Assembly (NCBI GenBank): GCA_903902915.1
Contig: CAIUWR010000024.1
Location: 18,010 to 82,009 of the forward strand
Source: an uncultured Hyphomicrobiales bacterium
Lineage (GTDB): Bacteria > Pseudomonadota > Alphaproteobacteria > Rhizobiales > Beijerinckiaceae
Length of the DNA: 64,000 bases
Direction: 5' to 3'
Positions 17,333 to 26,513 of this stretch are shown here, piece after piece. Each line of letters opens with the position of its first letter. Within the stretch, counting starts at the first letter, position 1. Position numbers and translations under genes: made by a program. A model generated the notes under the pieces. It did not search any database, was not told where the DNA came from, and was given only the letters and a program-made list of their open reading frames with translations.

Positions 17333-18871
17333 TCAAGCCGCGTAAGTCGCGGGCGATGGCCGCGCATGGTGATCGGCGAGCATCTTGCCGCTCATCGCGT
17401 CCAGCTCCTTCAGCTCGACTTCATAGCCCCACAGGTCCGCGACATATTGCAGAACCTTGCGCGATTCCCCCGTCGCCAGAAGCCTGCCGTCGACCACGCG
17501 ATGTTCAAGGATGAGGCGACGGTCGCCCAGCAGATCCACCGCCGCCACCTCGATGATCGCGTCGGTGTAAGAAATATCATAGCGCTTCGCTAGCGCGCGC
17601 CTGATCTCGCGATAGCCGCGCTCGTCATGAATCGACTTCACCAATAGATCGCTGCGTTTGGGATTATCCTCGATGGCGAACATGCGCATGTCGCGCATCA
17701 GGCGCGGCGACAGATATTGCGCGATGAAACTGTCGTCGCGATAATTCGCCCATATGTCGCGCAGCGCGCCCATGGCGTCGCCGCAGCCTGCGATGTCGGG
17801 CGCCCAGATGCGGTCCTCCGCAGTCGGCTTCAGGCAGATGCGCTCGATATCTTGCATCATGGAAAAGCCCAGCGCATAGGGGTTGAAACCCTGATAGGCC
17901 GGATGATCGAAGCCCGGCTGCGCCACCACATTGGTGTGCGATGTCAGGAATTCGAAAAAGGCGCCGTCGTCGATCAGGCCCTTTTCGTGCAGGCGATGCA
18001 GGATTTTATAATGCACATAGGTCGCCGTGCCTTCGTTCATCACTTTCGTCATGCGCTGGGGATAAAGATATTGGCCCACCAGCCGCACGATGCGGATCAC
18101 CTCGCGCTGCCATGACGCGAGCCTTGGCGCATTGCGCTCCAGAAAGAACAGCACGTTTTCTTCCGGCAAGCCGAGGCGCTGGTTAAGCGCGTTGCGTTGC
18201 AGATCGGTCAGCGTCGCCTTGCCGGGCGTGGTCGGCAGCGTGCTCCACAGCTCGTTATACATCTGCGCTTCATAGTCGCGCCGCTCCTTCTGGCGCGCCT
18301 CTTCATCGCGCAAATCCGTGCTGCGCCTCTTGCCCGAGCGATGCACGCCGTGCGGCTGCAGGGCGTGGGCGGCGTCCACCAGCCGCTCCACCGCGCTCTC
18401 GCCATAGCGCTCCTCGCATTGCGCGATGAAGCTTTTTGCAAATTTCAGATAATCGAGGATCGAGGCCGCGTCGGTGAAATCGCGGAAGGTCTGGTTGTTC
18501 TTGAAGAAATGATTATGGCCAAAGGCGGCGTGCGCGATGACGAGCGTCTGCATCGTCGCCGAATTGCCTTCCATGATATAGGAAATGCAGGGGCTCGAAT
18601 TGATGACGATCTCGTAAGCAAGCCCCATGAGGCCCTTGCGATACATCATCTCGTGTTGCGTATAATGTTTGCCGAAGGACCAGTGGTGATAAAAGATCGG
18701 CATGCCCGTCGCCGCATAGGCGTCGAGCATCTGTTCGGCGGTGATCACCTCGATCTGGTTGGGGTAGACGTCAAGCCCCAGCTCGCCAAGTGCGATGTCC
18801 GACACCGCGTCATGGATGCGCTGGACCGTGTCATAGGACCATTCGGCCCCGCGATAGAGCAATGCGCTCAA
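17333..18871 (-). CDS. spoVR: SpoVR family protein (YcgB)
   Basis: The protein has 512 residues, matching E. coli YcgB (about 510). Conserved SpoVR segments include GLDVYPNQIEVITAEQMLDAY, IFYHHWSFGKHY, YEIVINSSPCISYIMEGN and AAFGHNHFFKNN. The C-terminus has the NEGTATYVHYKILHRL and NPYALGFSMMQDIERI blocks. The start codon is TTG at 18871, overlapping the yeaH stop (TTGA), so it is translationally coupled. With prkA and yeaH it forms the widely conserved stress operon induced by starvation in other proteobacteria. Its biochemical role remains unclear; the family is cytoplasmic. Confidence 0.92.
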   Translation of the reverse strand: MSALLYRGAEWSYDTVQRIHDAVSDIALGELGLDVYPNQIEVITAEQMLDAYAATGMPIFYHHWSFGKHYTQHEMMYRKGLMGLAYEIVINSSPCISYIMEGNSATMQTLVIAHAAFGHNHFFKNNQTFRDFTDAASILDYLKFAKSFIAQCEERYGESAVERLVDAAHALQPHGVHRSGKRRSTDLRDEEARQKERRDYEAQMYNELWSTLPTTPGKATLTDLQRNALNQRLGLPEENVLFFLERNAPRLASWQREVIRIVRLVGQYLYPQRMTKVMNEGTATYVHYKILHRLHEKGLIDDGAFFEFLTSHTNVVAQPGFDHPAYQGFNPYALGFSMMQDIERICLKPTAEDRIWAPDIAGCGDAMGALRDIWANYRDDSFIAQYLSPRLMRDMRMFAIEDNPKRSDLLVKSIHDERGYREIRRALAKRYDISYTDAIIEVAAVDLLGDRRLILEHRVVDGRLLATGESRKVLQYVADLWGYEVELKELDAMSGKMLADHHARPSPATYAA

Positions 18872-20145
18872 ACCGTCCTCCTGCGCACATCTTCGTTGCG
18901 GCTGAACAATTCGCGGAAGATGGGATAGATGTCTTCGCGATGGGTGACGGAGCGTTGCGACAGATTGGGTTCGTCGATGCCCTCATAGGCGCGCCACAGG
19001 CTGGAGGGCGTCGAACCATGGCCCGGCTCGTTGACTTCGAGATAGGCGTAATACTGGCACTTCTCCAGCACGACGCCTGAGAGCAGGCCCGTCACTTCCA
19101 GATTGTCGCGCGGATCATTGTCGCCGTCGGAGGCTTGCGCGGCATAGATGTTCCACTGGTCGGCGGGATAGCGCTCGCCGACCACGCGCAACATCTCGTG
19201 CAACACGCTTGAGACCTTCGTGCCGCCGCTCTCGGTGCCGTGGAAGAAAGTCTGTTCGTCCACCTCCCTGGCTTCGTCCGTATGGCGGATGAAGACGAGT
19301 TCGACCTTCTTGTAGCGCTTCTTCAGGAAGACGTAGAGCAACATGTAAAAACGCTTCGCCAGATCTTTCATATGTTCCGTCATGGAGGCGGAGACATCCA
19401 TGAGGCAGAACATCACCGCTTGCGCCATGGGCTTTGGCTGCGGTTCGAAGCGGCGATAGCGGATGTCGATGGGGTCGATCCAGGCGATGGCTTTCGAGCG
19501 GCGCTGCAATTGATCGCGCAGCTGACGCAGCTCCGCCATTTCGTCGTCATCGGCGCCTGCGGCCTGCGCCTCCGTGATCGCCTGTTCCGCCTCCGCCACA
19601 TCGGCGGGGCGGGGGCGTCGCAGCGCGATGCGGCGCGAAAGCGAATTGCGCATGGTGCGGCCAAGCGCGAGATTGGAGGGTGAGCCTGTGGAGGCATAGC
19701 CCGCGCGCCGCAGCCCCTCGCTCTCCACGCTCGTCACCCGGCGCCGTTCAAGGTCGGGCAGTTCGAGATCTTCAAGGAAGAACTCCAGAAACTCCTCGGC
19801 GGAAAGCGCGATCTGATAGCTGTCTTCGCTCTTGCCTTGTCCGGCTTGCGAGCCGCCGCCGCCTGCGCCCCCTTGTGGACGTGGAAGACGGTCGCCTTCC
19901 ACGAACTCCTTGTTGCCGGGAAACACCGGATTGTGCAGACCCTCTTGCCCCAAATGAAACGAGGGCTCGTCAATGCCATTGCCGGGGATCACCACGACGC
20001 CCGCCTCGTCGATGTCGCGGATGCTGCGCGAGGCGCTGGCCTGCCGCACGGCTTCGCGCACGATCCTGCGCGCCCTGCGCAAGAAGCGCTGCCGGTTTGG
20101 CAGGTTCTTCCCGCCTGGGTTCAGCCGCCGGTCGATGATGTGCAT
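18868..20145 (-). CDS. yeaH: YeaH/YhbH family protein (DUF444) with VWA-like domain
   Basis: The protein has 425 residues. The N-terminus HIIDRRLNPGGKNLPNRQRFLRR is diagnostic of YeaH/YhbH. A Gly/Ser-rich linker lies near residues 90-107, followed by the UPF0229 core. The C-terminal von Willebrand A-like domain carries D250-x-S252-x-S254 (CLMDVSASMTEHMKDLAKR), a MIDAS-type metal site. The gene begins 15 bp after prkA and overlaps spoVR, so the three form one operon. It is thought to act with the PrkA kinase; partner and target are unknown. Confidence 0.92.
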   Translation of the reverse strand: MHIIDRRLNPGGKNLPNRQRFLRRARRIVREAVRQASASRSIRDIDEAGVVVIPGNGIDEPSFHLGQEGLHNPVFPGNKEFVEGDRLPRPQGGAGGGGSQAGQGKSEDSYQIALSAEEFLEFFLEDLELPDLERRRVTSVESEGLRRAGYASTGSPSNLALGRTMRNSLSRRIALRRPRPADVAEAEQAITEAQAAGADDDEMAELRQLRDQLQRRSKAIAWIDPIDIRYRRFEPQPKPMAQAVMFCLMDVSASMTEHMKDLAKRFYMLLYVFLKKRYKKVELVFIRHTDEAREVDEQTFFHGTESGGTKVSSVLHEMLRVVGERYPADQWNIYAAQASDGDNDPRDNLEVTGLLSGVVLEKCQYYAYLEVNEPGHGSTPSSLWRAYEGIDEPNLSQRSVTHREDIYPIFRELFSRNEDVRRRTV

Positions 20146-20160
20146 TCAATGGCTCCAGTC

Positions 20161-22107
20161 TCAGGCGGACTGCTTCACGCGCATATACCATTCAACGAGG
20201 CGTCGAACCTGCCGTTCCGTATAACCGCGCGCCATCATGCGCTCGACGAAATCCGCGTGTTTCTTCTCGGTCTCGCTGTCGCGCTTGGAACCGAAGCTGA
20301 TGACGGGCAACAGATCCTCCACTTGCGAGAACATGCGCTTCTCGATCACCTCGCGGATTTTCTCATAGCTTGTCCATGAGGGATTCTTGCCATTGTTGTT
20401 GGCGCGCGCCCGCAGGCAGAACTTGACCACCTCATTGCGGAAGTCCTTTGGATTGGCGATGCCCGCCGCCTTCTCCACCTTGGTCAGTTCCTGATTGAGC
20501 AGGTCGCGGTCCAGCAACTGGCCGGTGTCCTGATCCTTGAAATCGAAATCCTCGATCCAGGCGTCCGCATAGTTCACATAGCGGTCGAACAGATTCTGCC
20601 CATAGTCGTGGTAGGATTCCAGATAGGCTTTTTGAATCTCATGGCCGATGAATTCCGCATAGCGCGGCGCAAGCTCGGCCTTGATGAACTCGATATAACG
20701 CTTCTCAAGCTCAGGCCCCACCTGATCGCGCCGGATCGCCTGTTCCAGAATATACATGAGATGCACGGGATCGGCGGCCAGCTCCGTGGGGTCGAAGTTG
20801 AATGTGGAGGCCAGCACCTTGAAGGCGAAGCGCGTGGACGTGCCGTCCATGCCTTCGTCTTGTCCGGCGGCGTCTTTATATTCTTGCAGGCTCTTGGCCT
20901 TCGGGTCGGTCTCGCGCAGGCTCTCGCCGTCATAGACGCGCATCTTGGAATAGATGCTGGAATTCTCGTGCTCGCGCAGGCGCGTCATCACCGAGAACCG
21001 CGCCAGCATTTCGAGCGTGGCGGGGGCGCAGGGGGCGCTGGCGAGTTCGGAGCCGTGGATTAGTTTTTCATAGATCTTCTGCTCCTCCGACACGCGCAGG
21101 CAATAGGGCACCTTGATGAGATAGATGCGGTCGATGAAAGCCTCGTTGTTTTTATTCGTCTTGAAGCTGTTCCACTCCGCCTCGTTGGAATGGGCGAGGA
21201 TGACGCCGGTGAAGGGAATGGCGCCTATGTTTTCCGTGCCGATATAATTGCCCTCCTGCGTCGCGGTCAGCAGGGGATGCAGCATCTTGATCGGCGCCTT
21301 GAACATTTCGACGAATTCGAGAATGCCCTGATTGGCGCGGTTGAGCCCGCCCGAATAGCTGTAGGCGTCGGGATCATGCTGGGCGAGGTTTTCCAGCTTG
21401 CGGATGTCCACCTTGCCGACGAGCGAGGAAATGTCCTGATTGTTTTCATCGCCCGGCTCCGTCTTGGCGATGGCGATCTGGCGCAGGCGCGAGGGCATCA
21501 GCTTCACCACGCTGAATTTCGACAGGTCGCCGCCAGCTTCATCGAGGCGCTTCAGGCACCAGGGGCTCATCAGGCCCGTCAGTTTGCGCAAGGGAATGTT
21601 GAAGCGCGTCTCCAGTTCTTCGCCCATGGTCACGGGATCGAAGAGGCAGAGCGGACTTTCGAAGACCGGGCTTATGTGGCCACCCGCCTTCAAGGCGTAG
21701 ATCGGCTGTTGCTCCATCAGCTGCTTCAACCGCTCAGCCAGCGATGATTTGCCGCCGCCCACGGGGCCGAGCAGATAAAGGATCTGCTTGCGTTCTTCGA
21801 GCCCCTGCGCGGCATGGCGGAAATAGGAGACGATGCGCTCCACCGTATCTTCCATCCCGTAGAATTCCTTGAAGGCGGGATAGATGCGGATGGTGCGGTT
21901 CATGAAGATGCGGCCAAGGCGGGAGTCCTGAGCGGTGTTGATCCGCACCGGTTCGCCAATGGCGTGCAGCAGGCGCTCGGCGGCGCTTGCATAAAAGTTC
22001 GGGTCTGTCTTGCAGCCCTCAAGAAAATCCGCGATCGACATTTCCGCGTCGCGGCGCGTCTCGTAAGTGCTCGAGTAGCGGGACAGAAGATCGGTAGCGA
22101 GCGCCAT
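20161..22107 (-). CDS. prkA: PrkA family serine protein kinase (YeaG)
   Basis: The protein has 648 residues, the length of E. coli YeaG. ATG 22107 follows AGGAG; the open frame extending to 22338 is not homologous. The N-terminal AAA-like domain has a Walker A motif at about 114-121 (GPVGGGKSS). Further family blocks are KAGGHISPVFESPLCLFD, the QHDPDAYSYSGGLNRANQG segment, and ILAHSNEAEWNSF. The C-terminal PrkA kinase domain includes KDFRNEVVKFCLRARANN. It is a stress- and starvation-induced kinase in other bacteria. It is the first gene of the operon with yeaH and spoVR. Confidence 0.95.
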   Translation of the reverse strand: MALATDLLSRYSSTYETRRDAEMSIADFLEGCKTDPNFYASAAERLLHAIGEPVRINTAQDSRLGRIFMNRTIRIYPAFKEFYGMEDTVERIVSYFRHAAQGLEERKQILYLLGPVGGGKSSLAERLKQLMEQQPIYALKAGGHISPVFESPLCLFDPVTMGEELETRFNIPLRKLTGLMSPWCLKRLDEAGGDLSKFSVVKLMPSRLRQIAIAKTEPGDENNQDISSLVGKVDIRKLENLAQHDPDAYSYSGGLNRANQGILEFVEMFKAPIKMLHPLLTATQEGNYIGTENIGAIPFTGVILAHSNEAEWNSFKTNKNNEAFIDRIYLIKVPYCLRVSEEQKIYEKLIHGSELASAPCAPATLEMLARFSVMTRLREHENSSIYSKMRVYDGESLRETDPKAKSLQEYKDAAGQDEGMDGTSTRFAFKVLASTFNFDPTELAADPVHLMYILEQAIRRDQVGPELEKRYIEFIKAELAPRYAEFIGHEIQKAYLESYHDYGQNLFDRYVNYADAWIEDFDFKDQDTGQLLDRDLLNQELTKVEKAAGIANPKDFRNEVVKFCLRARANNNGKNPSWTSYEKIREVIEKRMFSQVEDLLPVISFGSKRDSETEKKHADFVERMMARGYTERQVRRLVEWYMRVKQSA

Positions 22108-22468
22108 GTCTGCTCCTGGTGCATCGAATGAGCGAGTTTCCTCGCTCTGTTTCATCGACCGTAGGCATCCGGCGCCTGGGGTTGCGACAGCTGCGGTACG
22201 GCTCCGCTTGGACAACGCCCTCAATGTCTCAAGGTTGCGCGATTCCATCGTTTCGACCAGCCCCAAAAGCCACGGGGCGCGTCGCGCGCAACGATGTGCG
22301 GCCACCAAATGGCCTTTCGCCATGGTTCTGGCACTCACGATCGCAGAGTGCTGTCGGATCAGGCAAGCTCAAGCTTCGGCGGGGTGCGGACGACCGACGA
22401 TTTTTCAATTTTCAGTGATCAGATGGCGCGCGCGGGGCGCTTTATCAACATGGGAATCGTTTGTTTTG
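22108..22468. other. Gene-free region upstream of prkA
   Basis: These 361 bp separate the prkA start from the end of the aspartate-dehydrogenase-like gene. No open frame here has a convincing start or family. The left half must carry the prkA-yeaH-spoVR promoter. I looked for a sigma-54 GG-N10-GC element and found only wrongly spaced near-matches, so I do not call one. Confidence 0.5.
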
Positions 22469-23299
22469 TTAGATTCGGCTGCGCAGATTCGCCCATTGCA
22501 GCACCTGCGTTGCGACGCTGTAGGCTGTCGTCAGCGAGGTCTTTGGATTATCGTGCGCAGCGCAGCCTTCGATTTTCAGCGCGATGTCCGCGCAGGCCGA
22601 GGTCACGCGAATTTCATGCACATTGCCGGTCGCTGCAGGGTCCGCCACCAGCTTGACCATGGTCGCCTCAAACCCGGCCCCCGCCAGCGCAAGGGTTGCG
22701 GCCACATTGGCGTTCTGCGGATAGTCGATGGCGGCGCCGCGAGCGGTGCCTTGATAAAACACCGTCGCTTGCGTCAAGGCGTCGAGATCCAGCAGCGCTT
22801 CGGCTTTTGTTCCGCGCCAGGCGCGCGGCGGCTTGCGCGACGTATAAGTCACGGCGTCAAGGCCAGACAGTTTCGCCGCCGCCAGAATATCCAGACCGCC
22901 GATGGCGCCATTGGAGAGGAGCAGCTCCCCGCCGTTGGCGGAAGCGGCCAGAAGAGCGGCGTACAAGGCCTCATCCGCAAGCGCGCCGACGGAGGTGACA
23001 AGGAGGTCAGCGCCAGCGCGCAAAATTTTTGCCCCGCAGTCGCGCAGGGCCTCGTGGCCAGCCGCTTCGATGACGAGCAGGGGACGCGCGTCAAGCAGGG
23101 CTTCAACGCTGCTTACGACCTCGCGCGCTCTGGCCAGCTGCGGCCCGGCGCGCTCCAGCATGGCGGCCGCGCGCGTCAGGCCGTTTTCCCGCGCAAGACA
23201 GATGATGGCGTCCAGCGGCCCGCCCAATTCGCGCGCGACGCTTTCAAGGGCGACGGAGGCGATGGCGCCATAGCCGATGACGCCGACCTTCAGCGTCAC
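22469..23299 (-). CDS. L-aspartate dehydrogenase-like NAD(P)-dependent enzyme
   Basis: The protein has 276 residues. It has a Rossmann N-terminus (KVGVIGYGAIASVALESV) and the AspDH-specific segments SVGALAD, LLLSNGAIGGLDILAAAKL, TYTSRKPPRAW and DYPQNANVAATLALAG, ending in ANLRS. Aspartate dehydrogenases (NadX) interconvert aspartate and iminoaspartate/oxaloacetate, and many paralogues sit in catabolic clusters. GTG 23299 overlaps the stop of the upstream TPP enzyme gene (GTGA), so they are coupled. Alongside a TPP decarboxylase and facing a RidA protein, it may act on an imine or amino acid generated by the pathway; this is inference. Confidence 0.88.
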   Translation of the reverse strand: MTLKVGVIGYGAIASVALESVARELGGPLDAIICLARENGLTRAAAMLERAGPQLARAREVVSSVEALLDARPLLVIEAAGHEALRDCGAKILRAGADLLVTSVGALADEALYAALLAASANGGELLLSNGAIGGLDILAAAKLSGLDAVTYTSRKPPRAWRGTKAEALLDLDALTQATVFYQGTARGAAIDYPQNANVAATLALAGAGFEATMVKLVADPAATGNVHEIRVTSACADIALKIEGCAAHDNPKTSLTTAYSVATQVLQWANLRSRI

Positions 23300-24963
23300 T
23301 TCGCGCCTCCCGCTGCGCCTGCGGGCGGACCGCCGAAGGCTGTCGCATAGGGGCCGATGGCGGTCATGTCGACTTCAATGAGATGCGGACCGGGCGCGGC
23401 CATGGCGGCGTCGAAGGCGGTTGCGAAAGTGTTGATGTCGGCGACGCGGGTATGCGGAAGGCCCATGCTCTGCGCCAGCAGGCCGAAGTCGGGCGTATGC
23501 AGTTTGCAGTAGGCGCGACGGCCTTGATATTGCGCATCCTGAATATTCGCGATCACGCCATAGGCGCGGTCATTCATCAACACATAGACGATCTCGCAGG
23601 CGTTCTCGACGACGGTCGCCAGTTCGCCGATGTTCATGATGGCGCCGCCATCGCCCAGCAGCGACACCGTCTTTGCGCGCGATGCGAAGGAGGCGCCGAT
23701 CGCCATGCTGATCCCCATGCCGATGCCGCCGCCGAGCGCATGCACGCCCAGATGGGGCGCCGCCAGCTTCACGTAGCGATTGCCGAAGGTGGAGTTGCCA
23801 ATCGTCACATCGCGCACCCAGGGATGCGCCCCGTCATGCACCACGCGGCTCAGATGGTCGGCGAGGACGTCATAGGGGCCAAGGCCCTTCCCCAGCGCTT
23901 GCTCGCCCCGCAGCCGCGCTGCGCCCCAGTCGGCGGCGAATTGCTCGTCCACTGCGAGCTTCTCGGGCAGAAGGCGCAGCAAGGCGTCGAGGGCCAGTTG
24001 CGCGTCGGCATGGATGAATTCATTCACCGCGATGTTGCGGCCGCCCTGACTGGCGTCGGCGTCAATCTGAATCGTCGTGGCGGGCAGACGCATCTCATTG
24101 TTGCGCGTCTCGTTGCCGCGCAGGCGCGAGCCCACAATGATCATCAGATCCGCGCGGTCATAAAGAGCTTGCGTGTCGGGCGTCATGTTGTACGCGCCCA
24201 GGGTGCGGGGATGGTCTTCGGGCACGGTGGCGCGGCCATTGGTGCTCGTCACCGCGCAAAAGCCCCGTTCGACAAGTTGCGTCGCTTCGGAGGCGGCGAG
24301 CCGCGCGCCGCCGCCCAGCAGAATGACAGGGCGCTTCGCCGCCCGCACCGCCGCCGCCAGCGCCGCGATCTGCTCCGGCTGCGGCGCCATCACGGCGAGG
24401 GCGGGGCGCGGATAATGGCTCTGGATGGCGACCGGGCCGCGCTGCACATCCACTGGAATTTCGAGGCTGACCGGCCCGGAGGGCGCCGACAGCGCGGCGG
24501 AGACGGCGGCTTGCAGGGTGGGTATGGTGGCGCGCGGCTCCCAGATGCGGAAATAGGCTTTGGAGACGGCTTTCAGCATCTCGGGCTGTTTGGGCACGTC
24601 ATGGATCGCCGCGCGGTCGCGGTCCATGAAGACCGTGTCGATTTGCGTCGTGATATGGAGCACAGGCGAGCCGGCCGTCAGCGCCTCCACCTGCGCGCCG
24701 GCTGCGTTGCCCGCCGCCGTGCCGGTGCTCGTCACGACCACCCCCAATCCCTTCGTTACGCGGGCGAAGGCGTCGGCCATGTTCATGGCGCCAGCCTCGC
24801 CGCGCGCGGGCACGAAGATGATGCGGCCCTGGCGAAGGATCGCGTCCAGAATCGGCATGTTGTGAATGGAGATGACGCCAAAGACATGGGTGACGCCAAT
24901 CTCGGCGAGATAGCGCGCGATGGCGTCGCCGACGGGTTCCTGAGCTTTTGCAACGAGGGTCAT
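23296..24963 (-). CDS. Thiamine-pyrophosphate enzyme, acetolactate synthase/benzoylformate decarboxylase family
   Basis: The protein has 555 residues with the three-domain ThDP architecture. The catalytic Glu of the Pyr domain is in PARGEAGAMNMADA. The central domain follows (LLGGGARLAASEA), and the PP domain has the GDGG...N ThDP/Mg motif (GDGGAIMNIGELATVVEN, then MNDRAYG). Its relatives decarboxylate 2-oxo acids or make acetohydroxy acids. No small regulatory subunit lies nearby, so biosynthetic acetolactate synthase is unlikely. It overlaps the aspartate-dehydrogenase-like gene and lies 9 bp after the SDR gene, within a minus-strand catabolic operon starting at 26385. Confidence 0.88.
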   Translation of the reverse strand: MTLVAKAQEPVGDAIARYLAEIGVTHVFGVISIHNMPILDAILRQGRIIFVPARGEAGAMNMADAFARVTKGLGVVVTSTGTAAGNAAGAQVEALTAGSPVLHITTQIDTVFMDRDRAAIHDVPKQPEMLKAVSKAYFRIWEPRATIPTLQAAVSAALSAPSGPVSLEIPVDVQRGPVAIQSHYPRPALAVMAPQPEQIAALAAAVRAAKRPVILLGGGARLAASEATQLVERGFCAVTSTNGRATVPEDHPRTLGAYNMTPDTQALYDRADLMIIVGSRLRGNETRNNEMRLPATTIQIDADASQGGRNIAVNEFIHADAQLALDALLRLLPEKLAVDEQFAADWGAARLRGEQALGKGLGPYDVLADHLSRVVHDGAHPWVRDVTIGNSTFGNRYVKLAAPHLGVHALGGGIGMGISMAIGASFASRAKTVSLLGDGGAIMNIGELATVVENACEIVYVLMNDRAYGVIANIQDAQYQGRRAYCKLHTPDFGLLAQSMGLPHTRVADINTFATAFDAAMAAPGPHLIEVDMTAIGPYATAFGGPPAGAAGGAK

Positions 24964-24972
24964 GCTGAGCCT

Positions 24973-25764
24973 TCAGATAAAGCGCGAGACGCCGCCGGAG
25001 ATTTCGAGCGAAGCGCCGGTGATGTAGGCGGCGGCGGGGGAGGCCAGGAAGACGATGGCGCGCGCCACTTCATCCGGCCTGCCGAGGCGTCCGGCTGGAA
25101 TATGTTTGGATTGGGCGAGAGCGGCGAGCCAGGCCTCGCGGCTTTGCGATTTGTCCTCGCGCGCTTCGAAGCGCCGCTCCCATTGCCCTGATTCAATCAG
25201 GCCCAGCACGACGGAATTCACGCGAATGGCCGGGGCGAATTCGCCCGCCAGCGATTTGAGCAGGCTCTGCACGCCCGCGCGCGCGGCCGAGGTGCAGACC
25301 ATGTGCGGCTCCGGCTGATAGGCGAGCAGGGAGTTCACAGCCGTGATGGAGGCCGCGTCGCTCGCGCCCAGCAGGGGCTTGAACGCGCGGATGGGCAGAA
25401 CCTGGCTGAAGAACTTGAGATCAAGCTCCGCGCGCCATTGCTCGTCCGTCGTGGTCTCGAAGGTGGAGACGCGGCCTTGCCCCGCATTGTTGACCAGCAT
25501 GTCCGCGCGGCTGCGCCATGCGGCGACCGCCTGCGCGAAGGCCTGCACCTCCTCCGGTTTCGTCACGTCGCAACGCTTGGCGAGAATGCGGCCCGCGCCC
25601 GCCTGTTCGGCGAAGGCGGCGCGCGCCTGTTCAAGCCGCGCTTCGTCGCGCCCGCAGAAGGCGACATCGGCGCCTTCGTCCAGAAAGCTGCGCACGCAGG
25701 CCAGCCCTATGCCTGATGTTCCGCCGGTGACGATGGCGACGCGCCCGGCCAATGCGAGATCCAT
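24973..25764 (-). CDS. SDR family protein with substituted catalytic Tyr/Lys
   Basis: The protein has 263 residues. The NAD-binding TGGTSGIG motif (13-20) and the NNAG motif (92-95) are intact. The usual YxxxK active site, however, reads MVCTS (residues 155-159, in HMVCTSAARAG), so both Tyr and Lys are replaced. The C-terminal SDR block (RLGRPDEVARAIVFLASPAAAYITGASLEISGG) is normal. GGGAGG precedes ATG 25764. It may be a lyase, isomerase or binding protein on an SDR scaffold, or an enzyme using another residue. It lies between the cupin and TPP enzyme genes, 69 bp and 9 bp away. Confidence 0.85.
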   Translation of the reverse strand: MDLALAGRVAIVTGGTSGIGLACVRSFLDEGADVAFCGRDEARLEQARAAFAEQAGAGRILAKRCDVTKPEEVQAFAQAVAAWRSRADMLVNNAGQGRVSTFETTTDEQWRAELDLKFFSQVLPIRAFKPLLGASDAASITAVNSLLAYQPEPHMVCTSAARAGVQSLLKSLAGEFAPAIRVNSVVLGLIESGQWERRFEAREDKSQSREAWLAALAQSKHIPAGRLGRPDEVARAIVFLASPAAAYITGASLEISGGVSRFI

Positions 25765-25806
25765 GGTGCCTCCCAAGGCGCGCTGAGCGGCGCCCAATAG
25801 CTCAAG

Positions 25807-25825
25807 GCGGGGCTGCGCGCCCCGC
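25807..25825 (-). terminator. Intercistronic hairpin between cupin and SDR genes
   Basis: GCGGGGC-TGCGC-GCCCCGC is a perfect 7-bp stem with a 5-nt loop, 9 bp beyond the cupin gene stop and inside the minus-strand operon. No T-run follows, so it is more likely an mRNA-stabilising or partial-attenuation stem than a full terminator. Confidence 0.4.
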
Positions 25826-25833
25826 TGCGCCGC

Positions 25834-26385
25834 TCAGGCCTTGTTGCGCTTGATCTTCGAAAGCGGATGGTCGGGCGGATAGCTGGGCGTCTCGGGCTTG
25901 GTGCTGCCGATCATCACGCACATCAGCGCCTCTTCGCGGCCCTCGTTCACAAGCCCGCGATAGACGCCGGGGGGCACGGAGATGACGTCGCGCTCCTTGA
26001 GGATGATGTCCACATGCTCGCCCAGATGCTCGATCATGATGCGGATGCGCTCGCCGCGCATGATGAAGAACACCTCTTCCGCGTCGGTGTGCAGATGCAG
26101 CGGTCCCTCGCAACCGGCGGGCAGGACCATGGTGGAGAAGGTGAAATGTTCCGCCGGAATGGAGTTGTTGTCGCTGGCCACGCCCGTGCCGCCGGTGCCG
26201 ATGTAGCGCATCTGGGCGCGGCGGTATTTGGGGTCATAGTCCGCCTGAAACTTGAGGGCGTTCCAGTCCAGTTCGCGCGTTTCGTGACGCGCCACGCGGG
26301 TTTCAAGCCATTGGGAGAGATTCTTGCCCTGCGGGATCTTGACGTCCTGCGGCATGATTTCAGGCATGTTCGCGTGGTCGCTCAT
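25834..26385 (-). CDS. Cupin domain-containing protein
   Basis: The protein has 183 residues with one cupin barrel. Motif 1 is GPLHLHTDAEEVFFIMRGE, supplying two His and a Glu as metal ligands. Motif 2 is RDVISVPPGVYRGLVNEG, in which the usual second-motif His is replaced by Tyr or Arg (PPGVYRGL). The N-terminal 60 residues (KYRRAQMRYIGTGG) are distinctive. Possible roles are a small dioxygenase, an isomerase or a binding protein. It is the first gene of the leftward operon, with GGAGAG before ATG 26385, about 90 bp from the palindrome shared with the rightward operon. Confidence 0.85.
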   Translation of the reverse strand: MSDHANMPEIMPQDVKIPQGKNLSQWLETRVARHETRELDWNALKFQADYDPKYRRAQMRYIGTGGTGVASDNNSIPAEHFTFSTMVLPAGCEGPLHLHTDAEEVFFIMRGERIRIMIEHLGEHVDIILKERDVISVPPGVYRGLVNEGREEALMCVMIGSTKPETPSYPPDHPLSKIKRNKA

Positions 26386-26473
26386 CGGGTTCTCTCCATC
26401 CGTGTTCGTCAGGCATGACGCCGCCGTCGAAATCGACTTTACAAACCTTAATCCAGCCCGTAGCCTGTTGCAA

Positions 26474-26494
26474 ATACGAAATGCTGTTTCGTAT
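26474..26494. promoter_or_regulatory. Perfect palindromic operator ATACGAAA-N5-TTTCGTAT
   Basis: Two perfect 8-bp arms (474-481 and 487-494 of this kilobase) flank a 5-nt TGCTG spacer. The site lies in the gap between the divergent cupin operon (from 26385) and the Rieske oxygenase operon (from 26502/26514). Palindromes with a TTTCG/CGAAA core are typical of IclR-family sites, and an IclR gene closes the rightward cluster (31976). The site is so close to the rightward start that binding should block that promoter or leader. Confidence 0.6.
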
Positions 26495-26513
26495 CTGAAA
26501 CATGGGAGAAGTC

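Noticed and set aside
22261..22345. Possible sigma-54 promoter near prkA (TGGCAC on plus strand; TGGCC..TTGC on minus strand)
   Set aside because: Spacing between the GG and GC elements is 11 or 12 rather than 10, and the plus-strand version points away from prkA.
23383..25191. 602-codon plus-strand open frame
   Set aside because: It is antisense to the TPP enzyme gene, with shadow-type Arg/Gly/His composition and no motif.
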